DNA from: Lachnospiraceae bacterium
Lineage (GTDB): Bacteria; Bacillota; Clostridia; Lachnospirales; Lachnospiraceae
Assembly: GCA_029012365.1 (NCBI GenBank)
Contig: JAQXLY010000002.1
Coordinates: 1 to 55,553 of the forward strand
DNA: 55,553 bases
Direction of reading: 5' to 3'
Positions 25,780-34,898 of the stretch are shown one piece after another. Both the position numbers and the translations under genes were made by a program. The notes below the pieces were generated by a model, which worked only from the letters and a program-made list of their open reading frames with translations, had not been told where the DNA came from and did not search any database. Numbering within the stretch: the stretch's first letter is position 1; every line of letters starts with the position of its first letter.

Positions 25780-28257
25780 TTATTCCACCCCTCTTTTAAA
25801 ATGTCCTCTTGTATAACCGTCACACATAACCGCGCGTTCCCTTCCGGTTATGCTGTCAATAATACGGGCTGTTTCTTCTCCCGACTCAAATGTAAAATCC
25901 AGCCGGATTGCTGTCGGCTGCAAGGTTTCTACCTCATCCATCCGGTCAAGCAGGTATAAGCATTCAGGATTATATATGACATTATAACACTCATTACAGT
26001 TTTGCATTATCGGAAGTCTCTTTCCCACACGGTCCGTAAGTACCGCATGCTCCGGCTCTGATGCCTTCTGTCCCTTGCAGAGCCCCAATGTTTTCTTTAT
26101 GCAATGTACCGATACCATAAGCGGAATACGACCGTATACTACCATTGTCATATTCTGTATTCCAAGCACCTTTAATTCCTTATACGATAATTCCTGAGGT
26201 GCGGTAAGCACCCCTTTTGCGTTCCCGAATATATCCATATAAAAGGCTTTCGCTTCCCGGTTCATTACATACATATTATAATCCAGCGCGCATCTGGACA
26301 TCCAATTCTTATCCAGACGCATTACCAACGACAAAGTCTCATAATTTCGAATCAGATATCCGTCAAAATATTCCCAAAACCGTTCAAACGAAGCTTCGAT
26401 TCGCATCAACGTCTTCTTCCTGCAAATTCTCGGAAAGCAAAGCCAGATTTCTTTTCCTGTCTGCTTAAGCTCTCTCGCTGTTTCAAAAATCCCGTCTGTG
26501 TCCTGTTCGTTTATATCCAGATAGATTCGCCGTATTTCAGCCCTCTTTGCTGCCACCTCCGCCTGTTCCGCGTTACTTACCACGCAATCTATATGTGTGA
26601 CGGACACTTTATCGGTCTTTTCCTCAGTCGGCTCTTCCTCCGTTTTCTTTTCGGATCGTGTTTTATACTCTGTTCTCCGGTAGCTCTCATTCATTGCTTC
26701 GGCCAGTTTGGAGAGCGTATTCCGGCGCAACTCATTCAGCAGACCGTTCGGCAAAAAGACCTCGTCTGCCAGTACAATCGTCAGCGCTTCAAAATAAAAC
26801 GGCTCATTCCCGGTTTTACAAAGCTGCTTTCTTACCGCTTCCTCGGATGCCGGGAGCTTTCCTGCCCTTTCGCAGACAAAGCCTTCCGCACATACAGACA
26901 AAGCCTTCATCCTCTGCTCCGGAAAAGGCACAGCAGGCAGCACTTCACCACACAACGCCGTCACCTCCAACCTGCACACTTCACCCGCTTTTGCATAAAA
27001 TGTTCCCGTAACCGGAACACGCTTTTCCCTGCTTACATATTGTCCGTTCAAGTATTCCAAAAATGCCGCATTTCTAAGCCGGTATACCTTATCTCCGGAC
27101 CTTGCCTGTAAATTAGGGAGCAATCGTGCCTTAAGCCTACTGCCGGTATCCGCACCTGTCCCCAGTGTATATTCATAATATCCGGGCTGCCCCTGTGCAT
27201 CACCTGCTTCTCTTCGAAGCTCCAGCACATCTTTGGCCTGTACAGGTCTTGTCAGTTCAATTACCGCCTCTCCCTTTTTGCCGGAAATCACCTCGCCCAC
27301 CTGTATTCCGAAATGTCCCGGCCTGCTAACAGACATCAGTTCTTTCCCGTTATGACGCAAAAAGCACCCGGTTGTAAAGCCTCCCCGGTTATAAATGTCC
27401 GAAAGAGACTCTGTTTCCGCTTCTAACAGCCCCTGATGCTCCTGCAGATATGCAAGGTATCCTTTCTCACCGAGAGAAAGATACAAATCCGTAAACTTCC
27501 TGTATGCCGCGGTTACTGCCGCCGCATACTCCGGACGTTTCATCCGCCCTTCGATTTTAAAGGAAGCGGCTCCGGTCTGAATCAATTCCGGCAAAAGGGA
27601 CAGCCCGCACAAATCCTTCGGACTTAACCAGTACTTCTTTCCCTTTTCTTCGCTCACATACTCCATGCGGCACGGCTGTGCGCAACGTCCGCGGTTTCCG
27701 CTCCGCCCTCCGATCAAACTGCTCATCAGACACTGTCCCGAATAGGAATAGCACAAAGCACCATGCACGAAAATCTCTACTTCTTTCCCGCTGTTATCAC
27801 AAATCTCTTTTATCTCCGGTAACGACAATTCTCTTGCGGGTACCAGACGGGTCACCGGATATTTGTCAAACAAACGAATGCCCTCCGCTGCCGTCAGCGT
27901 CATTTGCGTACTGGCATGCAAAGAAAGGTCCGGAAATTCCTTCGCCAGAAAATGCAGAACACCTACATCCTGCACAATGGCCGCATCCAGACCCGCCTCG
28001 TAATAAGGAGCCAGAAACTCATACAATGCCCCGAATTCCTGCTCCTTTACCAGTGTATTTACAGTAAGGTATAATCGCTTTCCACGCAGATGCACATACC
28101 GGATGGCTTCCAGCATTTCTTCCGTATCCGGATTATCCGCATATGCTCTTGCACCAAACCTGCTTCCTCCCATATATACTGCATCCGCGCCTGCACAGAT
28201 AGCTGCCTTTAAAGCCTCCATGCTGCCTGCCGGAGCCAGAATCTCAGGCTTTTCCAT
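25780..28257 (-). CDS. Peptidase U32 family protein (RlhA/YhbU-like, long form with DUF3656)
   Basis: 825 residues. The N-terminal TIM-barrel begins LAPAGSMEALKAAICAGADAVYMGG, contains LHASTQMTL, and the U32 core EIFVHGALCYSYSGQC...RGCAQPCR (about 165-200), whose four cysteines hold an iron-sulfur cluster in the E. coli RlhA and related hydroxylases. A beta-rich DUF3656 region (about 380-500) and a second barrel-like half (about 555-825, with two cysteines in QNCNECY) follow. Relatives hydroxylate rRNA or tRNA bases with prephenate as oxygen source; an RlhA-type 23S rRNA role is likely but not proven. The start overlaps the zapA end by 14 bp. Confidence 0.88.
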   Translation of the reverse strand: MEKPEILAPAGSMEALKAAICAGADAVYMGGSRFGARAYADNPDTEEMLEAIRYVHLRGKRLYLTVNTLVKEQEFGALYEFLAPYYEAGLDAAIVQDVGVLHFLAKEFPDLSLHASTQMTLTAAEGIRLFDKYPVTRLVPARELSLPEIKEICDNSGKEVEIFVHGALCYSYSGQCLMSSLIGGRSGNRGRCAQPCRMEYVSEEKGKKYWLSPKDLCGLSLLPELIQTGAASFKIEGRMKRPEYAAAVTAAYRKFTDLYLSLGEKGYLAYLQEHQGLLEAETESLSDIYNRGGFTTGCFLRHNGKELMSVSRPGHFGIQVGEVISGKKGEAVIELTRPVQAKDVLELRREAGDAQGQPGYYEYTLGTGADTGSRLKARLLPNLQARSGDKVYRLRNAAFLEYLNGQYVSREKRVPVTGTFYAKAGEVCRLEVTALCGEVLPAVPFPEQRMKALSVCAEGFVCERAGKLPASEEAVRKQLCKTGNEPFYFEALTIVLADEVFLPNGLLNELRRNTLSKLAEAMNESYRRTEYKTRSEKKTEEEPTEEKTDKVSVTHIDCVVSNAEQAEVAAKRAEIRRIYLDINEQDTDGIFETARELKQTGKEIWLCFPRICRKKTLMRIEASFERFWEYFDGYLIRNYETLSLVMRLDKNWMSRCALDYNMYVMNREAKAFYMDIFGNAKGVLTAPQELSYKELKVLGIQNMTMVVYGRIPLMVSVHCIKKTLGLCKGQKASEPEHAVLTDRVGKRLPIMQNCNECYNVIYNPECLYLLDRMDEVETLQPTAIRLDFTFESGEETARIIDSITGRERAVMCDGYTRGHFKRGVE

Positions 28258-28657
28258 GATATCCCTCTAACTCGGTTTCTAACCGTATGATTCGTTTTTG
28301 TGCCTCTAAGTTTTCTTTCTTTAACGCTTCGATTTCTCTCTGCGCCGCTTCAAGCTTTGTCTGTGCCGTAATAACCTCGTGCTTTAAGTCAAAAATCTCA
28401 CCGCTCTTTGCATCGGAATCCCCGCTTGTTTCTTCCATCTGCTTTTTTAACTTAAAATAATCATCCGCCAGATTAAGCTGTAAATACATATTTTTCATTT
28501 CCGTATCCAGTACACGATAGGAGTCCATCTGCTTTAACTCATTATATTTTGCATTCAGATACGACGCCACACGCTGAAGATACTCTTCACTTTCATAACC
28601 GCTGAGGCTTATTCTTTTCCCGTTGATAATAACTTCAACTCCGTTTTTCCTGTTCAT
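28244..28657 (-). CDS. zapA: Cell division protein ZapA
   Basis: 137 residues: the N-terminal ZapA globular part (VEVIINGKRISLSGYESEEYLQRVASYLNAKY) followed by a long C-terminal coiled coil (about 70-135). ZapA binds and bundles FtsZ at the division ring. It sits between ruvB (15 bp upstream) and the U32 gene (14-bp overlap), a gene order widely conserved in Clostridia. Confidence 0.92.
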   Translation of the reverse strand: MNRKNGVEVIINGKRISLSGYESEEYLQRVASYLNAKYNELKQMDSYRVLDTEMKNMYLQLNLADDYFKLKKQMEETSGDSDAKSGEIFDLKHEVITAQTKLEAAQREIEALKKENLEAQKRIIRLETELEGYHGKA

Positions 28658-28672
28658 TGCGCATCCTCCTGA

Positions 28673-29686
28673 CTAATCTGCCGTATCTGTCTCAGGCTCC
28701 GGCAATCCGATGTGGCGATATGCCTTCGATAAAACAATCCGTCCACGCGGTGTCCGTGCCACAAAACCGTTCTGGACCAAAAAAGGTTCGTATACTTCCT
28801 CTAATGTACCGGAATCCTCTCCGATGCTGACTGCAACTGCCTCTAACCCTACCGGACCGCCGTGGAACTTCTCTATCATCGTCGTAAGTACCCTGCGGTC
28901 AATATGGTCTAAGCCTTCCTTATCCACCTCCAGCAAATCCAGTGCCTTATCCGCAATCTCTTTGGTAATGACACCGTCTCCTACAACCTGGGCATAGTCA
29001 CGTACACGCTTCAAAAACCGGTTTGCCAGACGCGGCGTTCCTCTGGAACGTCTGGCTATTTCCAGCGCACCCTGCTCTTCAATTTCCACCTGCAATACCC
29101 CGGCAGAGCGCTTTACAATCTGCTTTAACTCCTCATCCGAGTAAAACTCCAGACGGGTAACAACTCCAAAACGGTCTCTGAGCGGTGCCGTAAGCATCCC
29201 GGCACGGGTCGTAGCACCTACCAGTGTAAAATGCGGTAAGGAAAAATGCTTCGAAACCGCACTGGCTCCCTGTCCGATTAACACATCCATGGAAAAATCC
29301 TCCATGGCGGAGTACAAAAACTCCTCTACCTGTCTCGGAATCCGGTGAATCTCATCAATAAAAAGCACATCACCCTCACTAAGCTTATACAAAATAGAGG
29401 CCATGTCTCCCGGCTTCTCAATAGCCGGCCCTGCTGTGGTACGGATATTGACTCCCATTTCATTTGCAATAATTCCCGCAAGCGTCGTTTTTCCAAGTCC
29501 CGGAGGTCCGAAAAAAAGTACATGATCCAGCGTTTCGTTTCTTTCCTTTGCCGCCTCGATATATATTTTTAACATCTCTCTGACTTTTGTTTGTCCGATA
29601 TAATCCTTTAGCATCCGGGGACGAAGTCCTGCCTCGCTTTTCTTCTCCTCTCCCAATGCTTCCGTCGTAATCAATCGTTTTGCCAT
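28673..29686 (-). CDS. ruvB: Holliday junction branch migration DNA helicase RuvB
   Basis: 337 residues, family length. Walker [12 protein letters not shown] (about 60-70), Walker [10 protein letters not shown], sensor 1 GATTRAGML, arginine-finger region PLRDRFGV, and the C-terminal winged helix with RTPRGR. It forms the hexameric motor on the RuvA tetramer. It follows ruvA by 43 bp. Confidence 0.97.
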   Translation of the reverse strand: MAKRLITTEALGEEKKSEAGLRPRMLKDYIGQTKVREMLKIYIEAAKERNETLDHVLFFGPPGLGKTTLAGIIANEMGVNIRTTAGPAIEKPGDMASILYKLSEGDVLFIDEIHRIPRQVEEFLYSAMEDFSMDVLIGQGASAVSKHFSLPHFTLVGATTRAGMLTAPLRDRFGVVTRLEFYSDEELKQIVKRSAGVLQVEIEEQGALEIARRSRGTPRLANRFLKRVRDYAQVVGDGVITKEIADKALDLLEVDKEGLDHIDRRVLTTMIEKFHGGPVGLEAVAVSIGEDSGTLEEVYEPFLVQNGFVARTPRGRIVLSKAYRHIGLPEPETDTAD

Positions 29687-29729
29687 TGCTGCATTCTACC
29701 TTCCGCTTTTTTCTGTCACGGTTCCTCTG

Positions 29730-30350
29730 TCAAAGCTTCCGCAAACTCAGACGCACCATCTCGTCATCAGTCATACCGTCGGTAATCTCTACTTCCTTCA
29801 CAGCTCTCGCCGCTTCCTTCTGTCCATAACCGAGTGCAACCAGCACCTGTAATGCGTTTTCACGAAGCTGTTTCTTTTCAGCCGGTTCAAAAGCCGTAGG
29901 CTCTGTACTGCTTTCCACAAATTCTTCTGCGAAGGAAGTCGTAAGTGCCATAATCTTATCCTTTAATTCAATCACCAGACGCCCTGCTGTCTTTTTTCCG
30001 ACACCCGGTGCCGACGAAAGTCTGTCCGCATCCTCTGAAATAACCGCCATACGTAACTCGTCCGCACCGATGGAGGACAGAATACCGAGTCCCAGCTTCG
30101 GACCGATGCCGCTGACGGTAATTAAAAGCTTAAAAAATGTCAAATCGTACTTTGAAAGAAATCCGAACAAAGCCACTCCGTCTTCCTTTACCTGAAGATA
30201 AGTATATAGCTTTAATTCTTCCCCCGGTGCCGGAAGCTTGTCCAAATCTGCCTGCATTACCGCCACCTCATAGGCAATTCCGCCTGCTGTTTCTATTATT
30301 ACCATATTGCCGTCTGCCTCTGCAAACATACCTCGTATATATGCAATCAC
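29730..30350 (-). CDS. ruvA: Holliday junction branch migration complex subunit RuvA
   Basis: 206 residues: OB-fold (about 1-62, MIAYIRGMFAEADGN), tandem helix-hairpin-helix (ISGIGPKLGLGIL and APGVGKKTAGRLVIELK) and a C-terminal RuvB-binding helical domain (about 155-206). It binds the four-way junction and loads RuvB. No ruvC is in the operon, as in other Bacillota, which use RecU. Confidence 0.97.
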   Translation of the reverse strand: MIAYIRGMFAEADGNMVIIETAGGIAYEVAVMQADLDKLPAPGEELKLYTYLQVKEDGVALFGFLSKYDLTFFKLLITVSGIGPKLGLGILSSIGADELRMAVISEDADRLSSAPGVGKKTAGRLVIELKDKIMALTTSFAEEFVESSTEPTAFEPAEKKQLRENALQVLVALGYGQKEAARAVKEVEITDGMTDDEMVRLSLRKL

Positions 30351-30399
30351 ACTGTCACCTCTTACTATTCTTGTTTGTCATAGCGATAAAAGGATTTCT

Positions 30400-30648
30400 T
30401 TACTTTAGAGGCTCAAATTTTCCTTTGGAAAACTGCAGTCTGCCTTCATCAATAAACCTCACCACTTCAAAAACCGAAATCTCCAATCCCTCTGAAATCT
30501 GGATTGCATTACTGTTCGGATATTGCAGTAAATAGTCCTCGATACGGCTAAACAGGGCATCATCTATCTCCTTACAATCATCACAGGTAACGCGGATAGT
30601 CGGACTTTTAAACATCCTGCCGCAATATTTGCACTGACTTAACTTCAT
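30400..30648 (-). CDS. Small zinc-ribbon/HTH protein, YvyF-like
   Basis: 82 residues from the ATG at 30648, preceded by AGAGGTGATTGC; an upstream in-frame ATG at 30672 has no RBS. Four N-terminal cysteines (CKYC and CDDC, about 6-29) form a zinc ribbon, followed by helices ending EVVRFIDEGRLQF, the pattern of the TIGR03826/YvyF group often encoded in flagellar operons. It lacks the second zinc ribbon of B. subtilis YvyF. It leads the ruvA operon, 49 bp upstream of ruvA. A -10-like TATACT lies at 30690-30685. Confidence 0.75.
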   Translation of the reverse strand: MKLSQCKYCGRMFKSPTIRVTCDDCKEIDDALFSRIEDYLLQYPNSNAIQISEGLEISVFEVVRFIDEGRLQFSKGKFEPLK

Positions 30649-31028
30649 GCAATCACCTCTCTTTTGGTACACCTTAACATATATAGTATAGCATATCCGT
30701 TACTTATATGGAATAGTATTTTTCGCTTTTCTGTCTACTCTTACTGATTTCATACAATTATTTCCGGCGTATATTCTGTCACTCTGTTTCTGCCGTTTCT
30801 TTTTGAAAATCCATTATAATCACCTCGCAGAAAGAATAGACAGGCTTATCGATATTAGTATATCATACTCTTTTCCCGAATGGAATATGTTTTCTGATTT
30901 TAGCAGCTATAGTTCGACACGTTACGTTTGAATTGTCCACTGTTCTTTTTATCTGTTTTATGATACACTGTAACTATCGTATCAGCCTGCGGACAACTCC
31001 GTCAGGTGTTTGTAAAGGAAGTGCACAT

Positions 31029-32180
31029 ATGATTACATTAAAAACACCGTTTCTGCCGGAATTTTTACCTTATCTGCTACCTGATCATCAGGAAAAGAAG
31101 GCAATTTATTTTGATATTGAAACCACCGGGCTTTCCTCACAAAGCTCTTATGTATATTTAATCGGATGTGCTTATGAAGAAGACGGCACGTATTATCTTT
31201 CCCAGTGGCTTTGTACCGAACCGGCGGAAGAAAAGGACTTACTGCGCCTTTTTTTCGACAAGGTAAAGGCATATGACCTTGTAATACATTACAACGGAAC
31301 AGGATTTGACCTGCCTTTTCTGGAAAAGAAAGCAAAGAGACATTGTCTGAACAGCCCTCTTCCGTATCTCGAAAGCCTCGACCTTTACAATATGGCACGC
31401 AGCAAAAAGCATCTGTTTTCCCTGCCGAATCTGAAATTAAAGACGATAGAAGAATTCTTTGGCTTTACCCGCACGGACATCTTTTCCGGCGGTGACTTAA
31501 TCGAAGTATACGCACAGTTTTTAGGGCTTCATCATTTAAACAGTCTGACCGGAAACAGTAAGGAGCAGGAAGAAACCGCACTGGGGCATGTTTTACTGTT
31601 ACATAATGCGGAGGATGTAAAAAACCTTCCGTCTCTTACAGTGCTGCTTTTTTTCCGGAATCTAAGCACCCTTGTCAATAAGGATGCCTTGCTCTCCTGT
31701 GACTTTGCCGCTACAGCCTCCGGGCAAACTGAGGCTCTGACCATTACCTATCAGCTGCCTTTCGCAATGAAAAAGGCCTTTTCCTTTGTCTTACCCTGGG
31801 AGACTTCCGAACCGGTACTTTCTTTTACGGAAAACGGATGCCTGACCCTGTCACTTCCGGTATATAAAGGAGAATTGAAGCATTTTTATCCGAACCCGGC
31901 AGACTACTACTATCTTCCCCTCGAAGACTGCGCCATGCACAAAAGTGTAGCGTCCTTTGTAGAAAAGGAATACCGGAAAAAAGCAACCGCCGCCACCTGC
32001 TATACAAAGAAAAGCGGCGACTTTGTTCCGCTTGGTACGGTAACGAAAGCCTCCGCTTCTCTTCCATGCTTCTTATCCGATTTCAAAAGCAAATATGCCT
32101 ATACTCCTCTCACAAAGGAATTATTAGAAACACCGGAGCAGCTTACCGCACTCACGAAGGAACTCCTTCTCCTCCTGTAA
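31029..32180 (+). CDS. YprB-type RNase H-like (DnaQ-fold) exonuclease domain protein
   Basis: 383 residues from the ATG at 31029 (AAAGGAAG upstream); the frame extends 32 codons further back without support. Residues about 20-190 are a 3'-5' exonuclease-like RNase H fold of the YprB family: IYFDIETTGLSS (Asp-x-Glu), HYNGTGFDLPFLEKKA, and LPNLKLKTIEEFFG. The final conserved Asp is probably in HNAEDVKNLPSL (about 195). The C-terminal about 180 residues are unassigned. Known relatives are predicted nucleases of unknown role. The end overlaps the convergent gene by 29 bp. Confidence 0.85.
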   Translation: MITLKTPFLPEFLPYLLPDHQEKKAIYFDIETTGLSSQSSYVYLIGCAYEEDGTYYLSQWLCTEPAEEKDLLRLFFDKVKAYDLVIHYNGTGFDLPFLEKKAKRHCLNSPLPYLESLDLYNMARSKKHLFSLPNLKLKTIEEFFGFTRTDIFSGGDLIEVYAQFLGLHHLNSLTGNSKEQEETALGHVLLLHNAEDVKNLPSLTVLLFFRNLSTLVNKDALLSCDFAATASGQTEALTITYQLPFAMKKAFSFVLPWETSEPVLSFTENGCLTLSLPVYKGELKHFYPNPADYYYLPLEDCAMHKSVASFVEKEYRKKATAATCYTKKSGDFVPLGTVTKASASLPCFLSDFKSKYAYTPLTKELLETPEQLTALTKELLLLL

Positions 32181-32724
32181 TAAACTCCGCATACGGCAGA
32201 GTTTCAATCCATGCACAAAACTCTCTCCATTCCGGAAGTCTGTGATTTTTCCGCTGTGCATAGATTGTCTTTAGCTGGCGGTAATTGGTCGTCATTGCCG
32301 CCGTCAGCTTAAAACCGCACGGATTGGAATAAAGCAGCCGCAGATAATCCTCCGGGTCCTGCGTTTCATTATACTTATCCTTTAACTCATTCATAATGGC
32401 AATCATACGCTTGTCCGTATATTCACTGTATTGATTGTCCAAATCAAACTTTGCAATCCGGTGCATGGTGGACTGACTGGAAATGAAGTCTAAGAAATGA
32501 TAACGCTCCGCCTCTGTCCATGCCTTCACCGTAAAAGTCAAATCAAACTGCACGATAATACCGGTCATAAACTGGTCATGTCCGCTCCCTCTCTCACAGG
32601 CAGCCAACTTATAGGTACGCGGTACAATCTCCCCGTTTAATTCATCTACCGTGGTTGCCATCGGGAACTTGCTGCCCCGCACAGCACTTTCCAGACCATA
32701 TACCTTTACATTACTGACTACCAT
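32152..32724 (-). CDS. Conserved hypothetical protein (phage/Clostridia-type)
   Basis: 190 residues, intact, with a clear start context. Mixed alpha/beta with no membrane segment; the best-defined blocks are TGIIVQFDLTFTVKAWTEAERYHF and the C-terminal LTAAMTTNYRQLKTIYAQRKNHRLPEW, each here cited in part. I recall similar proteins from clostridial genomes and phages but cannot name a function; a distant resemblance to ThyX-like helices is not supported by the RHRxxS motif, which is absent. It overlaps the exonuclease gene tail-to-tail and lies 3 bp upstream of nothing else, with lgt ending the same operon start side (lgt stop at 32728 is 3 bp before its start). Confidence 0.7.
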   Translation of the reverse strand: MVVSNVKVYGLESAVRGSKFPMATTVDELNGEIVPRTYKLAACERGSGHDQFMTGIIVQFDLTFTVKAWTEAERYHFLDFISSQSTMHRIAKFDLDNQYSEYTDKRMIAIMNELKDKYNETQDPEDYLRLLYSNPCGFKLTAAMTTNYRQLKTIYAQRKNHRLPEWREFCAWIETLPYAEFITGGEGVPS

Positions 32725-32727
32725 ACC

Positions 32728-33495
32728 TTACTCCTCCGTTTTCCGCATTTTGCGCAGACCAAAGAACAGAACCATTGCTATTCCTGCCGCAAAAATAAAA
32801 AGTGAAATAAACTGTGAAGTAGAAAGTATTCCTACTCCTCCCCGCGGGTCGTCCCTTAAAAATTCAATTAAGAACCGCCCCACGCTGTAAAACAAAAGAT
32901 AACACCCGGCAACAACACCGTCCTTCTTTACTTTCTTTGCTATCAGAACCAGAAGCAAAAAGTGTATAAAGTTCGCCACACACATAATGAGCTGCGTCGG
33001 AATAACCTTTACGCCAATCATATCCTGATACACCGAATGGTTAAATTCCATCCCGTACCAGGCATCTGTCTCCTTCCCGTAACAGCATCCCGCAAGAAAG
33101 CATCCGATTCGCCCGAAGCCCTGTGCGAGTGCAATAGACGGCATTACAAGGTCAAAATACTTTAGAAAGCTAAGCTTCTTTACCTTTGTATACAGATATC
33201 CCGCAAAAATGCCGCCGATAATACCGCCATACACTACAAATCCGTACATGATATCACGGAAGGTCATCTGTCCCTTGAATATTCCCTGCCACTCTGTTAT
33301 GACATAGAGTAATTTTGCTCCCAGAAAGCCGCCGACAGCACACCACATTCCCAGAGGCCATATGCGCTCCGGCTCCAGCCCCATTTTCTTTGCCCTGTAT
33401 TCCGCCATGCAAAAGGCAGCAAACACGCCAATCGCAATCATCAAGCCATAACCGTACACCTTAATCGGTCCGAGTTCAAATAAAATTGCTCTCAT
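32728..33495 (-). CDS. lgt: Prolipoprotein diacylglyceryl transferase
   Basis: 255 residues and seven membrane segments. The Lgt signature GRIGCFLAGCCYG (about 129-141) and the catalytic region YSVGRFLIEFLRDD (about 204-217) are both present. It transfers diacylglycerol from phosphatidylglycerol to the lipobox cysteine of prolipoproteins at the cytoplasmic membrane. The hypothetical gene 32152-32724 begins 3 bp downstream and is probably co-transcribed. Confidence 0.96.
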   Translation of the reverse strand: MRAILFELGPIKVYGYGLMIAIGVFAAFCMAEYRAKKMGLEPERIWPLGMWCAVGGFLGAKLLYVITEWQGIFKGQMTFRDIMYGFVVYGGIIGGIFAGYLYTKVKKLSFLKYFDLVMPSIALAQGFGRIGCFLAGCCYGKETDAWYGMEFNHSVYQDMIGVKVIPTQLIMCVANFIHFLLLVLIAKKVKKDGVVAGCYLLFYSVGRFLIEFLRDDPRGGVGILSTSQFISLFIFAAGIAMVLFFGLRKMRKTEE

Positions 33496-33528
33496 GTTCT
33501 TTTCCTTTCTTAACCCAATCTATTATGT

Positions 33529-33557
33529 ATTTTACCAAAGGAGGCACAGAATGACAA
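33529..33557 (-). promoter_or_regulatory. Promoter of lgt
   Basis: Minus strand TTGTCA (33557-33552), 17-bp spacer, TAAAAT (33534-33529), 34 bp before the start codon. Confidence 0.7.
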
Positions 33558-33582
33558 GGGGTGAAAAGCGTAACATCGCATA

Positions 33583-34824
33583 TCACTTCGCGATATAAGC
33601 ACTGTACTTTTCTGCCAGAAGCACTAAAAGCTCCTTCGTTTTCTCCATGGCATCTACGCTGACGTACTCAAAGCGACTGTGATAATTTGCTCCTCCGGTA
33701 CATAGATTCGGACACGGAAGTCCCTCGTAGGTCAGTCTTGCTCCGTCCGTGCCGCCGCGAATCGGCATCACCTTCGGCTCAATTCCAAGCTCCTTCATTG
33801 CCTCACAGGCCAATGTCACCAGATGCATATGGTCTGCCAGCTTCTCCTTCATGTTATAGTAAGAATCCTCCAATTCGACTACCACGGTTCCTTCCCCGTA
33901 TTTCCGGTTCAGAAAGTGCACCGCATCCAGAAACAGTGTTTTCTTCTGCTCAAAAAGGGTCCGGTCATGATCCCTGATAATATACTCCGCCTGTGCTTCC
34001 TCCACAATACCGCCGAGACGCTCCAAATGGAAAAAGCCTTCATAGCCTTCCGTATACATCGGATTTTGCTGTACCGGCAACAAACCATGTAACTCCTGCG
34101 CAATCAGAAGGGCATTTTTCATTTTTCCCTTTGCAGAGCCCGGATGCACGTTTCTGCCGTAAATATGTACCGTCGCCCCCGCTGCATTAAAGTTCTCATA
34201 CTCCAGTTCGCCCAAAGCGCCACCATCTACCGTGTAAGCATACTTTGCACCAAAGAGCGGAATATCAAAATAATCCGTACCGCTTCCAATCTCTTCATCC
34301 GGCGTAAAACCGATACTGATTTTTCCGTGACGGCATTCCGAATGCGACATCAGGAATTCGGCGAGCCCCATGATTTCCGCAACCCCTGCCTTATCATCCG
34401 CACCGAGTAACGTCGTACCGTCCGTTACAATCAGATCCTGTCCTATAAGCTCCAAAAGCTCCGGAAAATCCTCCGTAGTAAGCCAGATATCCTGTTCCTC
34501 GTTTAACAAAATATTTTTCCCATCATAGTTTGCCACTCTGTGCGGTTTTACATTCTCCCCCGTCACTGCCGGAGAAGTATCCATATGCGCGATGAACCCA
34601 AGTGCCGGAGCATTTTCGCAACCTTCACTTGCCGGAATATGCGCATAGACATAACAATGCTCCGTATCATAGGTCACATCGGCAATCCCAAGCTCCTTTA
34701 ATTCTGCTGCTAAGAGCTTTGCCAGATTGTGCTGTTTTTCTGTGCTCGGAGAGGTTCCAGTCCTGTCATCGGACCGGGTATCTATCTGCACATATCTTAA
34801 AAAACGTTCTACTACACTGCTCAT
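33583..34824 (-). CDS. pepT: Peptidase T (tripeptide aminopeptidase)
   Basis: 413 residues, family length. M20 metal ligands in order: His in FIAHMDTSP (about 80), bridging Asp in LGADDKAG (about 142), catalytic Glu-Glu in TPDEEIGSG (about 176), Asp in TVDGG (about 198), and His in [13 protein letters not shown] (about 381). It releases N-terminal residues from tripeptides in the cytoplasm. The neighbour downstream is lgt with its own promoter; AAAGGG precedes the start. Confidence 0.95.
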   Translation of the reverse strand: MSSVVERFLRYVQIDTRSDDRTGTSPSTEKQHNLAKLLAAELKELGIADVTYDTEHCYVYAHIPASEGCENAPALGFIAHMDTSPAVTGENVKPHRVANYDGKNILLNEEQDIWLTTEDFPELLELIGQDLIVTDGTTLLGADDKAGVAEIMGLAEFLMSHSECRHGKISIGFTPDEEIGSGTDYFDIPLFGAKYAYTVDGGALGELEYENFNAAGATVHIYGRNVHPGSAKGKMKNALLIAQELHGLLPVQQNPMYTEGYEGFFHLERLGGIVEEAQAEYIIRDHDRTLFEQKKTLFLDAVHFLNRKYGEGTVVVELEDSYYNMKEKLADHMHLVTLACEAMKELGIEPKVMPIRGGTDGARLTYEGLPCPNLCTGGANYHSRFEYVSVDAMEKTKELLVLLAEKYSAYIAK

Positions 34825-34898
34825 TTTCTATTGTCCCTTTCAAGATTATCTTTCTATGACATTCTATTTTCTTGTTATTGTGCCTCTTTTAAAGCTGA

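Noticed and set aside
30790..30830. Minus-strand ATG with a good RBS (GAGGTGATT) encoding 11 residues.
   Set aside because: Too short and without conservation evidence; probably a chance SD in an AT-rich intergenic region.
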